From: Mycolicibacterium austroafricanum
GTDB lineage: Bacteria; Actinomycetota; Actinomycetes; Mycobacteriales; Mycobacteriaceae
Length of the DNA stretch: 64,000 nucleotides
Direction of reading: 5' to 3'
NCBI RefSeq assembly: GCF_000612725.1
Contig: NZ_HG964454.1
Location: forward strand, 267,951-331,950
In this document: in pieces, positions 24,940 through 34,471 of the stretch
How the letters are laid out: each line of letters opens with the position of its first letter
How positions within the stretch are numbered: the first letter of the stretch is position 1
Notes under the pieces: model-generated
Databases searched by the model: none
Seen by the model: the letters and a program-made list of their open reading frames with translations, nothing else
Told to the model about the DNA's origin: nothing
Program-made: the position numbers and the translations under genes

Positions 24940-26526
24940 TCACGAATCCCCCCAATTCTCGCGTGCCAGCGAGACAAATGGGTCCACCGACTCGCCGTCG
25001 ATGTTGCGCTTCACGATGTCAGACAGCGACGTCGTGGATTCGATGACGTCCATGCCGGCGCGCGAGAAGGTGTCCGGCGTGTGCAGGTTCGGGTCCAGCA
25101 GGGGATTGGTGAGCGCCTGGGAGAACGCGTCGACCGCGACCATCGTCGCCATCAGCGGCGGCAGTGTGGCGTTCTGGCGGACGTCCTCGGCGAACAGTCC
25201 CGGGAAGAACTCCACTTTGTCGATGTCGTCGCCGTAGCAGGCCCGCAGCGCGTCGCGCACGTCCCGTTTGGCCGACAGATCCTCGAACGAACGCAGCCGG
25301 GGATAGCCGCAGCTGTGGCGGTAGTCGTTGTAGGAGGCCAGCTTCGCCGCGCGGCCCACCTCGATCGACTTCGCCTCGATCGGCAGCATGAACGGGTCGG
25401 TGTTGAGCAGGCTGATCGTGCTGCACGGCTGACGGGACGCTTCGTCGAACAGCTTCGCCAGGCCGTGGGTGGTGACCGGGCGGGTGTCCCACTGCAATTC
25501 GGAAAACGGTCTCCGCTGCCCTCCGACGCGCACCTTCGTGGGGATCAGGCTGTGCCAGCGGTAGAGCAGGTTGAACTCGGTCGACATCCAGTTCTGCCGG
25601 AACCACCGTTCCTGCGCACCGAGACCGGGCTCGACGAACAGCGGGAACTTGATCGGCGTGATGTGGTTGATGTACTCCTCGATGACGATCTTGATCAACA
25701 GCACGATCATGGTGTTGCGCGTGGTCTCGAACACCTGGTCCGAGCTGAAGCACGGGTTCTGCCTGCCGATCAGCCGCGCGACGCGGTTGTGTTCCCGCAG
25801 GAACAGGGTGCTCATCATCACGAAGCCGTAGTGGATGTTCCCGCGGCGGATGCCGAGCGCGAACAGATGCGGCTTCAACTCCTCTGTGATCTTCTCGATC
25901 TCCGTGGTCTTGGGATCATCCCCGGATACCAGCTCCAGGCGCTCGAAGCGCTCGTCGACGGCCCCGTCCCGAAAGTAGTACGGCGGAAACTCGTGCCCGT
26001 CGACATCGGAGGTCAGCAGCAGCCCGTGGTCACCGCGGAGCATGTCGGTGACGGCCCTGGTCTGGCCGTAGAGCTGGCTCAGATCGATGTCGTGGGTGGA
26101 CGTGTTTTTCAGCGGGTTCGTCGGATCGGTCCGCAGGAAACCGTCGACGAACCACTGCGCGAACAGCGGGAAGAGCAGCGTCGACTTCTCGGAGACGATG
26201 TTGTGCCCGTCGGGTCGGGCGAACAGTTGCGCGACGGCGGCGACCGGCGGCCTGCCGTCGACGATCAGGCCGGGATCGGCCCTGAGATAGCGGCGATTCC
26301 AGGTGCGGTCCCTCAGCGATTCCCACGACGTGTAGTCGCCGAGGGTGCTCAACGCCCCCGGCCGGGTCTTCATCGTGTAGACGGCCCCGTTGATCAGCCA
26401 CCGGTTGACGAGCGAGTTCACCTTCGGCGTGCGGCGCAGCGCCAGCCAGATGCGTCTGCCGTGCGTCGTCAGCGCGACACGCACGCCGTTCTTGACGCCG
26501 TACTTGCGCCAGAACCCCCCGGCCAC
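24940..26526 (-). CDS. Cyclooxygenase-like heme peroxidase/dioxygenase
   Basis: This 528-residue protein aligns along most of its length with animal prostaglandin G/H synthases. The tyrosyl-radical residue and proximal heme ligand are both present in 'EFNLLYRWHSLIP' (Tyr322, His325, equivalent to COX Tyr385 and His388). 'FLREHNRV' (242-249) and 'IKIVIEEYINH' are also conserved. In the distal pocket Gln124 is kept, but the position of the COX distal His207 is Asp128, and the aspirin-serine position is Asp478. No EGF-like or signal region is seen. It may be a fatty-acid dioxygenase with reduced peroxidase activity. GTG start; it follows the Rv1836c homologue by 51 bp and may be co-transcribed. 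Confidence 0.82.
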   Translation of the reverse strand: MAGGFWRKYGVKNGVRVALTTHGRRIWLALRRTPKVNSLVNRWLINGAVYTMKTRPGALSTLGDYTSWESLRDRTWNRRYLRADPGLIVDGRPPVAAVAQLFARPDGHNIVSEKSTLLFPLFAQWFVDGFLRTDPTNPLKNTSTHDIDLSQLYGQTRAVTDMLRGDHGLLLTSDVDGHEFPPYYFRDGAVDERFERLELVSGDDPKTTEIEKITEELKPHLFALGIRRGNIHYGFVMMSTLFLREHNRVARLIGRQNPCFSSDQVFETTRNTMIVLLIKIVIEEYINHITPIKFPLFVEPGLGAQERWFRQNWMSTEFNLLYRWHSLIPTKVRVGGQRRPFSELQWDTRPVTTHGLAKLFDEASRQPCSTISLLNTDPFMLPIEAKSIEVGRAAKLASYNDYRHSCGYPRLRSFEDLSAKRDVRDALRACYGDDIDKVEFFPGLFAEDVRQNATLPPLMATMVAVDAFSQALTNPLLDPNLHTPDTFSRAGMDVIESTTSLSDIVKRNIDGESVDPFVSLARENWGDS

Positions 26527-26577
26527 GAGCGTAAATATACGTCTGCGGGCCCCGGCTGTGGCAGGCTCGGGCGATTC

Positions 26578-28500
26578 TCAGGACAACATCGACGAGATGG
26601 CCGCCGCCAGTTCCGGGGACGCCGAGGTGCCGAGGTTCTGGTAGTTGCCACCGGTGATCTGGGCGACGGACTCCCAGGTGGCCCGATCGGAGTCGTCACC
26701 GAAATCGATCACGTTGACCGCCACCGGGCGGTCCCGGTTGAAGGCGCCGCGGATGTAGTCCTGCAGGCCCGCGGCTCCCAGCGACTGGTCGGTGTGTGGC
26801 CCGGTGGTGATCACCAGGACCGAATTCTTCTGGCCCTCACGGTATTTCGTCGACGCGTCGGTGTAGACCAGGCGCAGCGTGGTGAACGACACCGCGCCGC
26901 CGCCGGACGGGGACTGCGAGTCCAGTGCCGCGGTGAGCGCTTCCTTGCGCGGCGCGCCGTCCACCGGCTCCGACAGCGGTCCGACGCTGACCGCCGAGCG
27001 TCCCTGGACACCGTCGAACGTCCACAGCCCGACCCCGGAATCGGCAGGGAGCACCGCGATGCGGGCCTTGAGGGCGTCGATGACGTTCTGCAACCGCGAG
27101 GCCCCGCCCTCTTCGACGGGCATCGACTGGTCGAGCATGACGGTCACCGTCGGGCTTCCCACCGGAGTGGCCAGCGTCTCCGCGATCGTGGACCGCAGCG
27201 CGTTGTCCCCGACCTCCAGAGGAGCGGACACCGGCGCGAAGTCGACGACGTCACTGGCCGGAGGCGCCGTGCCCTCCACCCGGAAGCCCGCCTTGGCCAA
27301 CTCGCCCAGCTGTTCGGGCTTGCGCATGAACCGGGCGAACTCGCTGGCCGCGGTGACCTGTTCCTGGGACAGCCAGTCCCCGGCCAGCAACACGGTGGGG
27401 AAGTCGGCGGTCGCCGTCGGTCCCGGTGGAATCCAGGCGGCCAGTTTGTCCTTCGAGTCGGGCAGCGAGGATGCGCGCTGGAACACCCGCTGCTCGGTGG
27501 TCACCACCGCGTGCACGGGTGCGGCGGCCTGGTCGGCGGCGCCGACCAGGGCATCGATGGCCGTGCCCGCATTGGGGTCGGCCAGCTCCGGCGCACCCGA
27601 CATCACCGTGCTGACCGCGCCGAGACCTGCACTGGCCGGTGCCCCCGAGGGTGCCGCGGCGGCGGCGATCGCCTCGGCCGCCAGATAGGAGGCATCGCTG
27701 TCGTCGCCGAGCGGCAGCGCCAGACGCAGCCCACCCCACCCCTGCAGGCCGAGGCCGTCCAGCGCGGCGGGATCGGTTTGCAGCCTCGGAAGCGTGCCCC
27801 AGTTCTGTTGACCCAGAGCATCTTTGAGCGCAGGCGCGACGGCGAGCACGACGGGCGAGGTCACCAGCGAGCGGCTGTCGCTGACCGTCTCGGCTCCAGT
27901 CGCCGCCTCGAGCCGGGCGCCCGACACCGAACTCGCCGGAATCCACAGCGCCGGACGTTCACCGAGATCGCCGGGCCATTGTCCGGAGAAACCGTTGAGC
28001 ACCTGGTCGGAATCGGCGGACTTCACGCCCACCTTCACGCAGCGGTCGCCGACAGGGGCGGCTGTCTCGTTGTACCGCTCGGCGAGCGCAGCGACCGGCT
28101 CGGCGATCGCGGGATCAGCGACGACGGCGACGGCGACCTCGCCCTCCACACACCGCGCGGCCGCTACATCGGAGCGCCCGGACAACGCGTCACCGACGAA
28201 ACGCCAGACGATGACGGTGGCCACCACCACGACGACGGCGACCAGGGCAACGATCACGCCGAGGCTCACCTTGCGCCGGCCCGGTGTCACCGCCCGGTGG
28301 CTGCCGGTCCATTCGCCGCCCTCCCAGCCACCGCTGTGCTGCGGACCCGACCGGGGTGCGGTCGGGGAGCCGGGTGTATCGGAGGCTCGGAAGCCGCCAA
28401 ACTCACCGGAGTCAGCGGATTCGCCGAAGTCGCCGAAACCCCTTGCGGGCGAGCCGGACTGGTCCGACTCGTCGGGGTCGGGGAGGCTATGCCTTCCCAT
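26578..28500 (-). CDS. Rv1836c-like membrane-anchored protein with binding-protein-like and von Willebrand A regions
   Basis: This 640-residue homologue of M. tuberculosis Rv1836c sits directly behind glcB, as in that species. It has an acidic low-complexity cytoplasmic N-terminus (1-75), one transmembrane helix (about 79-101), a long extracellular part resembling a periplasmic solute-binding fold (about 115-420), and a von Willebrand A-like domain (about 450-640). The metal-site motif is 'LDQSMPV', so the second serine of DxSxS is replaced by Pro and the MIDAS site may be degraded. The function of the family is unknown. It starts 53 bp after the glcB stop. Confidence 0.8.
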   Translation of the reverse strand: MGRHSLPDPDESDQSGSPARGFGDFGESADSGEFGGFRASDTPGSPTAPRSGPQHSGGWEGGEWTGSHRAVTPGRRKVSLGVIVALVAVVVVVATVIVWRFVGDALSGRSDVAAARCVEGEVAVAVVADPAIAEPVAALAERYNETAAPVGDRCVKVGVKSADSDQVLNGFSGQWPGDLGERPALWIPASSVSGARLEAATGAETVSDSRSLVTSPVVLAVAPALKDALGQQNWGTLPRLQTDPAALDGLGLQGWGGLRLALPLGDDSDASYLAAEAIAAAAAPSGAPASAGLGAVSTVMSGAPELADPNAGTAIDALVGAADQAAAPVHAVVTTEQRVFQRASSLPDSKDKLAAWIPPGPTATADFPTVLLAGDWLSQEQVTAASEFARFMRKPEQLGELAKAGFRVEGTAPPASDVVDFAPVSAPLEVGDNALRSTIAETLATPVGSPTVTVMLDQSMPVEEGGASRLQNVIDALKARIAVLPADSGVGLWTFDGVQGRSAVSVGPLSEPVDGAPRKEALTAALDSQSPSGGGAVSFTTLRLVYTDASTKYREGQKNSVLVITTGPHTDQSLGAAGLQDYIRGAFNRDRPVAVNVIDFGDDSDRATWESVAQITGGNYQNLGTSASPELAAAISSMLS

Positions 28501-28553
28501 GCCGTCCTATGCCCTGTCCTTTGCCCTGTCCCAGGCCTCGTCCCAAGCGCACG

Positions 28554-30758
28554 TCAGCCAACGTTACTAGCCGCCTTGAACTCCCTGCGCCTGCGGTGCA
28601 GGATCGGCTCGGTGTAGCCGTTGGGCTGATCGGCGCCGGACAGGATCAGCTCCTGGGCCGCCTGGAATGCGATGCTGCCGTCCGGATCGGGTGCCATCGG
28701 CCGGAAGTCCGGATCCGCAGCGTTCTGCTCGTCCACGACCGCGGCCATCCGGCGCAGGCTCGCCTTGACATCCTCCTCGGTGATGACACCGTGGCGCAGC
28801 CAGTTGGCCAGCAGTTGACTGGAGATACGCAGCGTGGCCCGGTCCTCCATCAGCGCGACGTCATGGATGTCGGGAACCTTCGAGCAGCCCACACCGGCGT
28901 CGATCCACCGCACCACGTAACCGAGGATCGACTGGCAGTTGTTGTCGACCTCTTCCCGGATCTCTTCGGGCGCCCAGGCCAGCTCCTTGGCCAACGGAAT
29001 GGTCAGCAGTTGATCCACCGTGCCCCGTCGGGTGCCCGCCAGCTCGTTGTGCACCGCGAAGACGTCCACCTCGTGATAGTGCATGGCGTGCAGCGTGGCC
29101 GCGGTCGGCGACGGCACCCACGCGGTGGTGGCGCCGGCCCTGGGCTGACCGATCTTCTGCTCGACCATGTCGGCCATCAGGTCGGTCATCGCCCACATAC
29201 CCTTGCCGATCTGGGCCCTGCCGGAGAACCCGGTCTCCAGGCCGATGTCGACGTTCTGGTTCTCGTAGGCGGCGATCCACTCGGTGGACTTCATCGCGCC
29301 CTTGCGGATCATCGGGCCTGCGTCCATCGAGGTGTGGATCTCGTCGCCGGTGCGGTCCAGGAAACCGGTGTTGATGAACACCACCCGGTCGGCGGCGGCC
29401 TTGATGCACGCCTTGAGGTTGAGCGTGGTGCGGCGCTCCTCATCCATGATGCCGACCTTGAGGGTGTTCTGCGGCAGGCCGAGGACGTCCTCCACCCGGC
29501 TGAACAACTCGCAGGTGAAGGCCACCTCGTCGGGGCCGTGCATCTTGGGCTTGACGATGTAGATCGAACCGGTGCGGCTGTTGACCAGCGGCCCGTTGCC
29601 GTCACCGGTGCGCAGGCCGTGGATACCGATCAGGCTGGTGAACAGCGCGTCCTGGATGCCCTCGGGAATCTCGTTCCCTTGGGCATCCACGATCGCGTCG
29701 TTGGTCATCAGGTGGCCGACGTTGCGCACGAACAACAGGCTGCGGCCGGGCAGGGTGAGCTCAGTCGCGCCGTCCGGGCCGGGATTCGCCGCAGTGTAGG
29801 TGCGGTCGGAGTTCAGCACGCGGGTGAACGTCTTGCCGCCCTTGCTGACCTCTTCGGCGAGGTCGCCGCGGTTGAGGCCGAGCCAGTTTCGGTAGCCGAG
29901 CACCTTGTCGTCGGCGTCGACCGCGGCGACGGAGTCCTCGAAGTCCATGATCGTGGTGATCGCGGACTCCAGCACGACGTCCTTGATGCCGGCCTTGTCC
30001 GTCGCGCCGATGGGGGCCTCGGCGTCGATCAGGATCTCGATGTGCAGGCCGTTGTTGACCAGGAGCACGGCCGTCGGCGCCTCGGCGTCACCGAGGTAGC
30101 CGACGAACTGTTCGGGCGTGCCCAGGCCCACGGTCCCGCCGTCGTCCAGCGTGGCGGCGAGCTGACCCTCGTCCAGCTTCAGCCCGGTGATGTCGGACCA
30201 CGAACCCGACGCCAGCGGAACCGCGCCGTCGAGGAAGCGTCGGGCGTAGGCGATGACCTTGTCGCCGCGCACCGGGTTGTATCCGCTTCCCGCCTCGGCG
30301 CCGCCCTCGTCGGAGATGACGTCGGTGCCGTACAGCGCGTCGTACAGCGAGCCCCACCGAGCGTTGGCCGCGTTGAGCGCGAAACGCGCGTTGAGGATCG
30401 GCACCACCAGCTGCGGTCCGGCGGTGGTGGTGATCTCGTCGTCGACGCCCGCGGTGGTGATCGAGAAGTCGGCCGGCTCGGGTTCCAGATAGCCGATGTC
30501 GGTGAGGAACTGCTTGTAGTCCTCGGGCTCGAAGCCGCCGATCACCCGCGCCCGGTGCCACCTGTCGATCTGCGCCTGCAGATCGTCGCGGCGGGCCAGC
30601 AGATCCTGGTTCCGTGGGGTCAGGTCGGCGACGACCTTGTCGACGCCGGACCAGAACGTGTCGGGGTCGATGTCGGTGCCGGGCAGCGCCTCGTTGTTGA
30701 TGAAGTCGTACAACACGGGGGCGACGCGCAGGTTACCCACCGTCACGCGATCGGTCAT
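28554..30758 (-). CDS. glcB: Malate synthase G
   Basis: This 734-residue enzyme condenses glyoxylate and acetyl-CoA to malate in the glyoxylate shunt. It matches M. tuberculosis GlcB from the N-terminal 'MTDRVTVGNLRVA' to the C-terminal 'NGYTEPILHRRRREFKA', with the TIM-barrel 'TTIMDFEDSVAAVDADDKV' region, 'IYIVKPKMHGP' and 'GIMDEERRTT' motifs that bind Mg2+ and glyoxylate. The ATG at 30758 starts the conserved N-terminus; a frame extension to 30797 has no homology. The nearby alkB and lipase-type genes would make acetyl-CoA, for which the shunt is needed. Confidence 0.96.
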   Translation of the reverse strand: MTDRVTVGNLRVAPVLYDFINNEALPGTDIDPDTFWSGVDKVVADLTPRNQDLLARRDDLQAQIDRWHRARVIGGFEPEDYKQFLTDIGYLEPEPADFSITTAGVDDEITTTAGPQLVVPILNARFALNAANARWGSLYDALYGTDVISDEGGAEAGSGYNPVRGDKVIAYARRFLDGAVPLASGSWSDITGLKLDEGQLAATLDDGGTVGLGTPEQFVGYLGDAEAPTAVLLVNNGLHIEILIDAEAPIGATDKAGIKDVVLESAITTIMDFEDSVAAVDADDKVLGYRNWLGLNRGDLAEEVSKGGKTFTRVLNSDRTYTAANPGPDGATELTLPGRSLLFVRNVGHLMTNDAIVDAQGNEIPEGIQDALFTSLIGIHGLRTGDGNGPLVNSRTGSIYIVKPKMHGPDEVAFTCELFSRVEDVLGLPQNTLKVGIMDEERRTTLNLKACIKAAADRVVFINTGFLDRTGDEIHTSMDAGPMIRKGAMKSTEWIAAYENQNVDIGLETGFSGRAQIGKGMWAMTDLMADMVEQKIGQPRAGATTAWVPSPTAATLHAMHYHEVDVFAVHNELAGTRRGTVDQLLTIPLAKELAWAPEEIREEVDNNCQSILGYVVRWIDAGVGCSKVPDIHDVALMEDRATLRISSQLLANWLRHGVITEEDVKASLRRMAAVVDEQNAADPDFRPMAPDPDGSIAFQAAQELILSGADQPNGYTEPILHRRRREFKAASNVG

Positions 30759-30831
30759 GATTCCTCCCTCGCCTGCGCATGCGCCTGCCGCCTGCACTTT
30801 CGGGGAACCAGCTTACCCACCGGTAGCAGGG

Positions 30832-31728
30832 CTAATCCGCGGTGGCGGTGTCCCGCAGCGCTTCGCAGTGCTGTAGCAGCCGGGTTCGCAGCGGTGCCGC
30901 GCGCGCACTGATCGCCTCCTGCGCGCGCGTGTATTCGCGCCTGCCAGCAGGCGTTTCGACGGCGATCGGCTCGAAACCGAAGGCGCGCAGGTCGTAGGGG
31001 CTGGCCCGCATGTCGAGAACCCGGGCGTCCGCGGCGAGCTCGAGACAGTCCAGCACCAGCCCGGATTCGATCAGCGGCCCCAACTTGACCGCCCACTTGT
31101 AGAGATCCATTCCCGCGTGCACGCATCCCGGTTGCTCGAAGGCGATCTGGCTCTGGCGGGTCAGCTGCTGGGCGTTGCGGTCGACGGCCGGCTCGGTGAA
31201 GAACCGATATGCATCGAAGTGGCTGCAGCGCAACGGCATTGACTCGACCACCGCATCGGTTCCGTCAGACCCGAGGCGCAGCGGAACGCCGCTGTGACGC
31301 ACCGTCGGGGCCCGGTAGACCATTGCCCATTCATGCATCCCGAAGCAGTTGAACCTGGCCGGGCGGGATGCGGTGGCGCGCAGCAGATCGGCGATGAAGC
31401 TCACAGTGGACATGCGGCTGTGCAGATAGTCTCCGCCGACGGTCACCCCGCCGTCCCGGCGTACGTAACCGGCCCGGCCGAGATAGCACGCCGCCGCTGC
31501 GCCGTCGAGGAAGACACCGTGGCCGGGATGCCAGACCCGCAGCTGACCAGGTCGCACGCTGTAGTAGGTGAACAGGAAGTCGTGGACCGGATGAGCCTGA
31601 CCGGCCCGGCGGCGCTGCAGATGCGGCGCCAGGAAGCCGTCGGCGCGGCGGCGGTGCCCGGCGGCACGGTCGAGCCAGTCGGCCTCCGACAGTCGGGTGC
31701 GGAACTCAGATGCGGTGTGTGCTGTCAC
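30832..31728 (-). CDS. Conserved actinobacterial protein (often named 3-methyladenine DNA glycosylase)
   Basis: This 298-residue protein is a conserved actinobacterial type that databases commonly label as a 3-methyladenine DNA glycosylase, although I see no helix-hairpin-helix or other DNA-glycosylase motif. Visible landmarks are 'HPVHDFLFTYYSVRPGQLRVWHPGHG' near the N-terminus, 'FNCFGMHEWAMVYR' (about residues 120-133), and a 'GCVHAGMDLYKWA' block. The conserved His and Cys residues suggest a metal or catalytic site. GTG start; its first 23 bp overlap the stop of the CorC-type gene upstream, so the genes are translationally linked. The function is unproven. Confidence 0.6.
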   Translation of the reverse strand: MTAHTASEFRTRLSEADWLDRAAGHRRRADGFLAPHLQRRRAGQAHPVHDFLFTYYSVRPGQLRVWHPGHGVFLDGAAAACYLGRAGYVRRDGGVTVGGDYLHSRMSTVSFIADLLRATASRPARFNCFGMHEWAMVYRAPTVRHSGVPLRLGSDGTDAVVESMPLRCSHFDAYRFFTEPAVDRNAQQLTRQSQIAFEQPGCVHAGMDLYKWAVKLGPLIESGLVLDCLELAADARVLDMRASPYDLRAFGFEPIAVETPAGRREYTRAQEAISARAAPLRTRLLQHCEALRDTATAD

Positions 31729-32767
31729 GGACGGTTCCCACCAGGTCCTCGACCAGGTCTTCCAATGCCACCATCGCGGTGGGGGTGCCGTCGCCGGCGG
31801 TGACCAGCGCCAGGTGGCTGTTGGTGCGCCGCAGCCGGGTCAGCGCGTCGGGCAGCGGCAGCGAGGCGGGCACCCGCGGCAATGGTCTGACCATCGACGT
31901 CTCGATCACCGCGGTGCCGCCCGAGTCGCCGGCGACCAGCGGCAGCACATCTTTGATGTGCAGGTATCCGATGTAGGCGCCGGTGGGGTCGGCGACCGGG
32001 AAGCGGGAGTATCCGGTCTCCTTGAGGGCTTCCTCCAGCGCGCCGACGGTCGGGCCCGCACCCTCCTGGGCCACCGGTACGGCGCGGATCTGGTGCAGCG
32101 GCATGGCGACGTCGTTGACCACCCGGTTCCGGATCTGCAGGGCCCGGGTCAGCCGGGTGTGTTCCTCGGGGTCGAGCAGGCCCTCGGAGAGCGATTCGGC
32201 GATCATCTCGGACAGTTCCACGGTCGAGACGGTGACGTCGAGTTCGTCCTTGGGTTCGACGCCGAAGGCACGCAGCGTCGCGTTGGCGCACCAGTTGTAG
32301 AACGCGATGAACGGGCGCGCCATCCGGATGTACACGAGGTAGACCGGGATCAGCAGCATCGCCGTGGACTCGGGCCCGGCGATGGCGATGTTCTTCGGGA
32401 CCATCTCGCCGAGCAGCACGTGCAACGTCACCACGATGGACAGCGCCACCAGGAACGACACCGTGTGCAGCACCGCGTCCGGGATGCCCACCAGCCCGAA
32501 CGGCTTCTCCAGCAGGTGGGCCACCGCAGGCTCGGCGACGCGACCCAACAGGATCGAGCACACCGTGATGCCGAGCTGGGAACCGGCGAGCATCAGCGAG
32601 AGGTTCTCGCCGGCCCTGATCACGGTCACCGCGCTGGACTTGCCCTGCTCCGCCAACGCCTCCAGCCGGTCGCGGCGCGCGGAGATGAGCGCGAACTCCG
32701 AGGCCACGAAGAACGCGTTGGCGCCCAGCAGCACGAAGGTCAGCAGCACACCGAAGACGTCACCCAC
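31706..32767 (-). CDS. CNNM/CorC-type CBS-domain membrane protein (Rv1841c-like)
   Basis: This 353-residue protein has a DUF21/CNNM transmembrane domain (about 1-180, four hydrophobic segments; 'GSQLGITVCSILLG' and 'LGEMVPKNIAI' are family landmarks) followed by a CBS pair (about 205-345). It corresponds to Rv1841c. Family members take part in Mg2+/Co2+ efflux or tolerance. The GTG start overlaps the upstream Rv1842c-like gene by 8 bp, and the downstream glycosylase-labelled gene overlaps by 23 bp, giving a three-gene operon. It lacks the C-terminal CorC_HlyC domain present in its neighbour. Confidence 0.83.
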   Translation of the reverse strand: MGDVFGVLLTFVLLGANAFFVASEFALISARRDRLEALAEQGKSSAVTVIRAGENLSLMLAGSQLGITVCSILLGRVAEPAVAHLLEKPFGLVGIPDAVLHTVSFLVALSIVVTLHVLLGEMVPKNIAIAGPESTAMLLIPVYLVYIRMARPFIAFYNWCANATLRAFGVEPKDELDVTVSTVELSEMIAESLSEGLLDPEEHTRLTRALQIRNRVVNDVAMPLHQIRAVPVAQEGAGPTVGALEEALKETGYSRFPVADPTGAYIGYLHIKDVLPLVAGDSGGTAVIETSMVRPLPRVPASLPLPDALTRLRRTNSHLALVTAGDGTPTAMVALEDLVEDLVGTVRDSTHRI

Positions 32768-34115
32768 GGCTGTCTCCCTTGCGGCCGAGTTCGGTCAGCC
32801 GCAGCTGGTCGATGCGGCGGCCGTCCATCTTGACCACGGTCGCCAGCCAGTGCACCGGATCCTCGATCGGGCCGTCCGGGTCGAAGGCGATCAGCTCCAC
32901 CGACTCGCCTTCCTCCGGTATGTGGCCGAGCTTCTCCAGCACCAGACCGCCGATGGTTTCGTAGTCGCCTTCAGGTGCCCGGAACTCGGTGCCCTGAGCC
33001 ACCTCGTCGATGCGCAGCAGACCGGAGACCTGCCAGCCGCGGCCGGCCTGCACCACGTCGGGCGGTTCGACGTCGTGTTCGTCGCGCACATCGCCGACGA
33101 TCTCCTCGATCAGATCCTCGACCGTCACCATGCCCGCGGTGCCGCCGTATTCGTCGACCACCAACGCGGTCTGCAGACCGTTGGCGCGCACCTCCGACAT
33201 CACCGCATCCCCGTCGAGCGTCGAAGGCACCTTGGTGACGGGCTGGACCAGGGTGGCCAGCCTGGTTGTCGCGCGGGCGTCGGCCGGCACGGCGAACACC
33301 TGTTTGACGTGCACCATGCCGACGGTTTCGTCGAGGTCACCGCGGATGACGGGGAAGCGGGAGTGGCCCGTTCGGGTCGCGGCGTCGCTGAGGTCGGCGA
33401 CCGTGTCGTCGGCCTCCAGCGTGTCGATCTTGGACCGCGGCGTCATCAGCTCTTCGGCGGAGCGGTCGCCGAACTGCAGGGAGCGGTCCACCAGCAGCGC
33501 CGTGACCGGGTCCAGCGATCCGCGTTCGGCCGAGGACCGCACCAGCGACACCAGCTCCTGGGGTGAGCGTGCCGAGCGCAGTTCCTCGGCCGGTTCGATG
33601 CCGAGCCGCCGCAGGATCCAGTTCGCGGTGCCGTTGGTCAGCCGGATCAGGGGCGTGAACAGGAACGAGAACATCAGCTGCAGCGGTGCCGACCACCGCG
33701 CGGTCGGCACCGGGCGGGCCACCGCGAGGTTCTTGGGCACCAGCTCGCCGAACACCATCGAGATCGAGGTGGCGATCAGGATGGCGAGGGTCAACGCCAG
33801 ACCGCCGACGAACCGGTCCGGGATCCCGATGGCGGTCAGGCCGGGGTGGATCAGCCGGGCGACGACGGGTTCGGCCAGGAAACCGGTGGCCAGCGTGGTG
33901 ATGGAGATGCCGACCTGCGCTCCGGACAACTGCGTCGACAGCGTGCGGTGGGCACGCTGCACCATCACATCGCGGCGGTCCCCTGAGCGGACGTTGGCCT
34001 CGACGGTGCTGCGTTCGAGCGCGGTCAGGGAGAACTCCGCGGCGACGAACACCGCGGTTCCCGCGGTGAGCAGCATGAACGCCAACAACGCCAGCAACGA
34101 CAATGTGCTGCTCAT
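32760..34115 (-). CDS. CNNM/CorC-type CBS-domain membrane protein (Rv1842c-like)
   Basis: This 451-residue paralogue of the preceding protein corresponds to Rv1842c. The CNNM membrane domain (about 1-195) includes 'SGAQVGISITTLATGFLAEP' and 'FGELVPKNLAVA', followed by two CBS motifs (about 215-340) and a CorC_HlyC C-terminal domain (about 350-440) ending in 'IDQLRLTE'. The pair probably acts together in divalent cation (Mg2+/Co2+) homeostasis at the membrane. It is the first gene of the operon and is transcribed away from the iron-transport genes; 356 bp separate the starts. Confidence 0.85.
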   Translation of the reverse strand: MSSTLSLLALLAFMLLTAGTAVFVAAEFSLTALERSTVEANVRSGDRRDVMVQRAHRTLSTQLSGAQVGISITTLATGFLAEPVVARLIHPGLTAIGIPDRFVGGLALTLAILIATSISMVFGELVPKNLAVARPVPTARWSAPLQLMFSFLFTPLIRLTNGTANWILRRLGIEPAEELRSARSPQELVSLVRSSAERGSLDPVTALLVDRSLQFGDRSAEELMTPRSKIDTLEADDTVADLSDAATRTGHSRFPVIRGDLDETVGMVHVKQVFAVPADARATTRLATLVQPVTKVPSTLDGDAVMSEVRANGLQTALVVDEYGGTAGMVTVEDLIEEIVGDVRDEHDVEPPDVVQAGRGWQVSGLLRIDEVAQGTEFRAPEGDYETIGGLVLEKLGHIPEEGESVELIAFDPDGPIEDPVHWLATVVKMDGRRIDQLRLTELGRKGDSRG

Positions 34116-34471
34116 CGCGGTGTTCCCGACGGGAGGGCAGTAGAGAAGCCGGGCTGTGAGCCCGGCCGACTAGAGGAGGGCTCGGCCTCGGGGGGCTCGT
34201 GGTCAGACCGCTCGGCGTGTATCGCCGGCTCGGATGGGCCTCCATCCAGTGCCTGCGGCACCTGGTCCCTTTCGTCTCGGTGCGGACGGTTCGCGGCAGC
34301 GTGGCGCGCGCGAATTCGTCTGATGGTCAACACATGTTAGCCGAACCGGGCAGTGGCCCGTGCCGGCCGCCGGGACGGGAAGTCGCCAGAGCGAGTAATG
34401 GTAGGTTTGCCTACATCAGTCAGGCGCGCCGCGCAGGATCGCCGTGCACGGAAAGACGGAGTCCACCACCG
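34116..34471. other. Divergent intergenic region
   Basis: No gene is visible. It contains the promoters of the CorC-type operon and of the iron transporter. A weak iron-box-like sequence occurs at 34401-34414. The in-frame start at 34199 for the binding protein gives no plausible signal sequence and was rejected. Confidence 0.5.
34401..34414. promoter_or_regulatory. Weak IdeR-box-like inverted repeat
   Basis: GTAGG-TTTG-CCTAC is a perfect short palindrome about 58 bp before the ferric-iron transporter. By eye it agrees with the IdeR consensus at about 10 of 18 positions, clearly less than the two sites near 42.6 and 43.4 kb. Confidence 0.4.

Noticed and set aside
24889..28617. 1242-residue plus-strand frame
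   Set aside because: It is the antisense shadow of the cyclooxygenase-like and Rv1836c-like genes, made possible by high GC.
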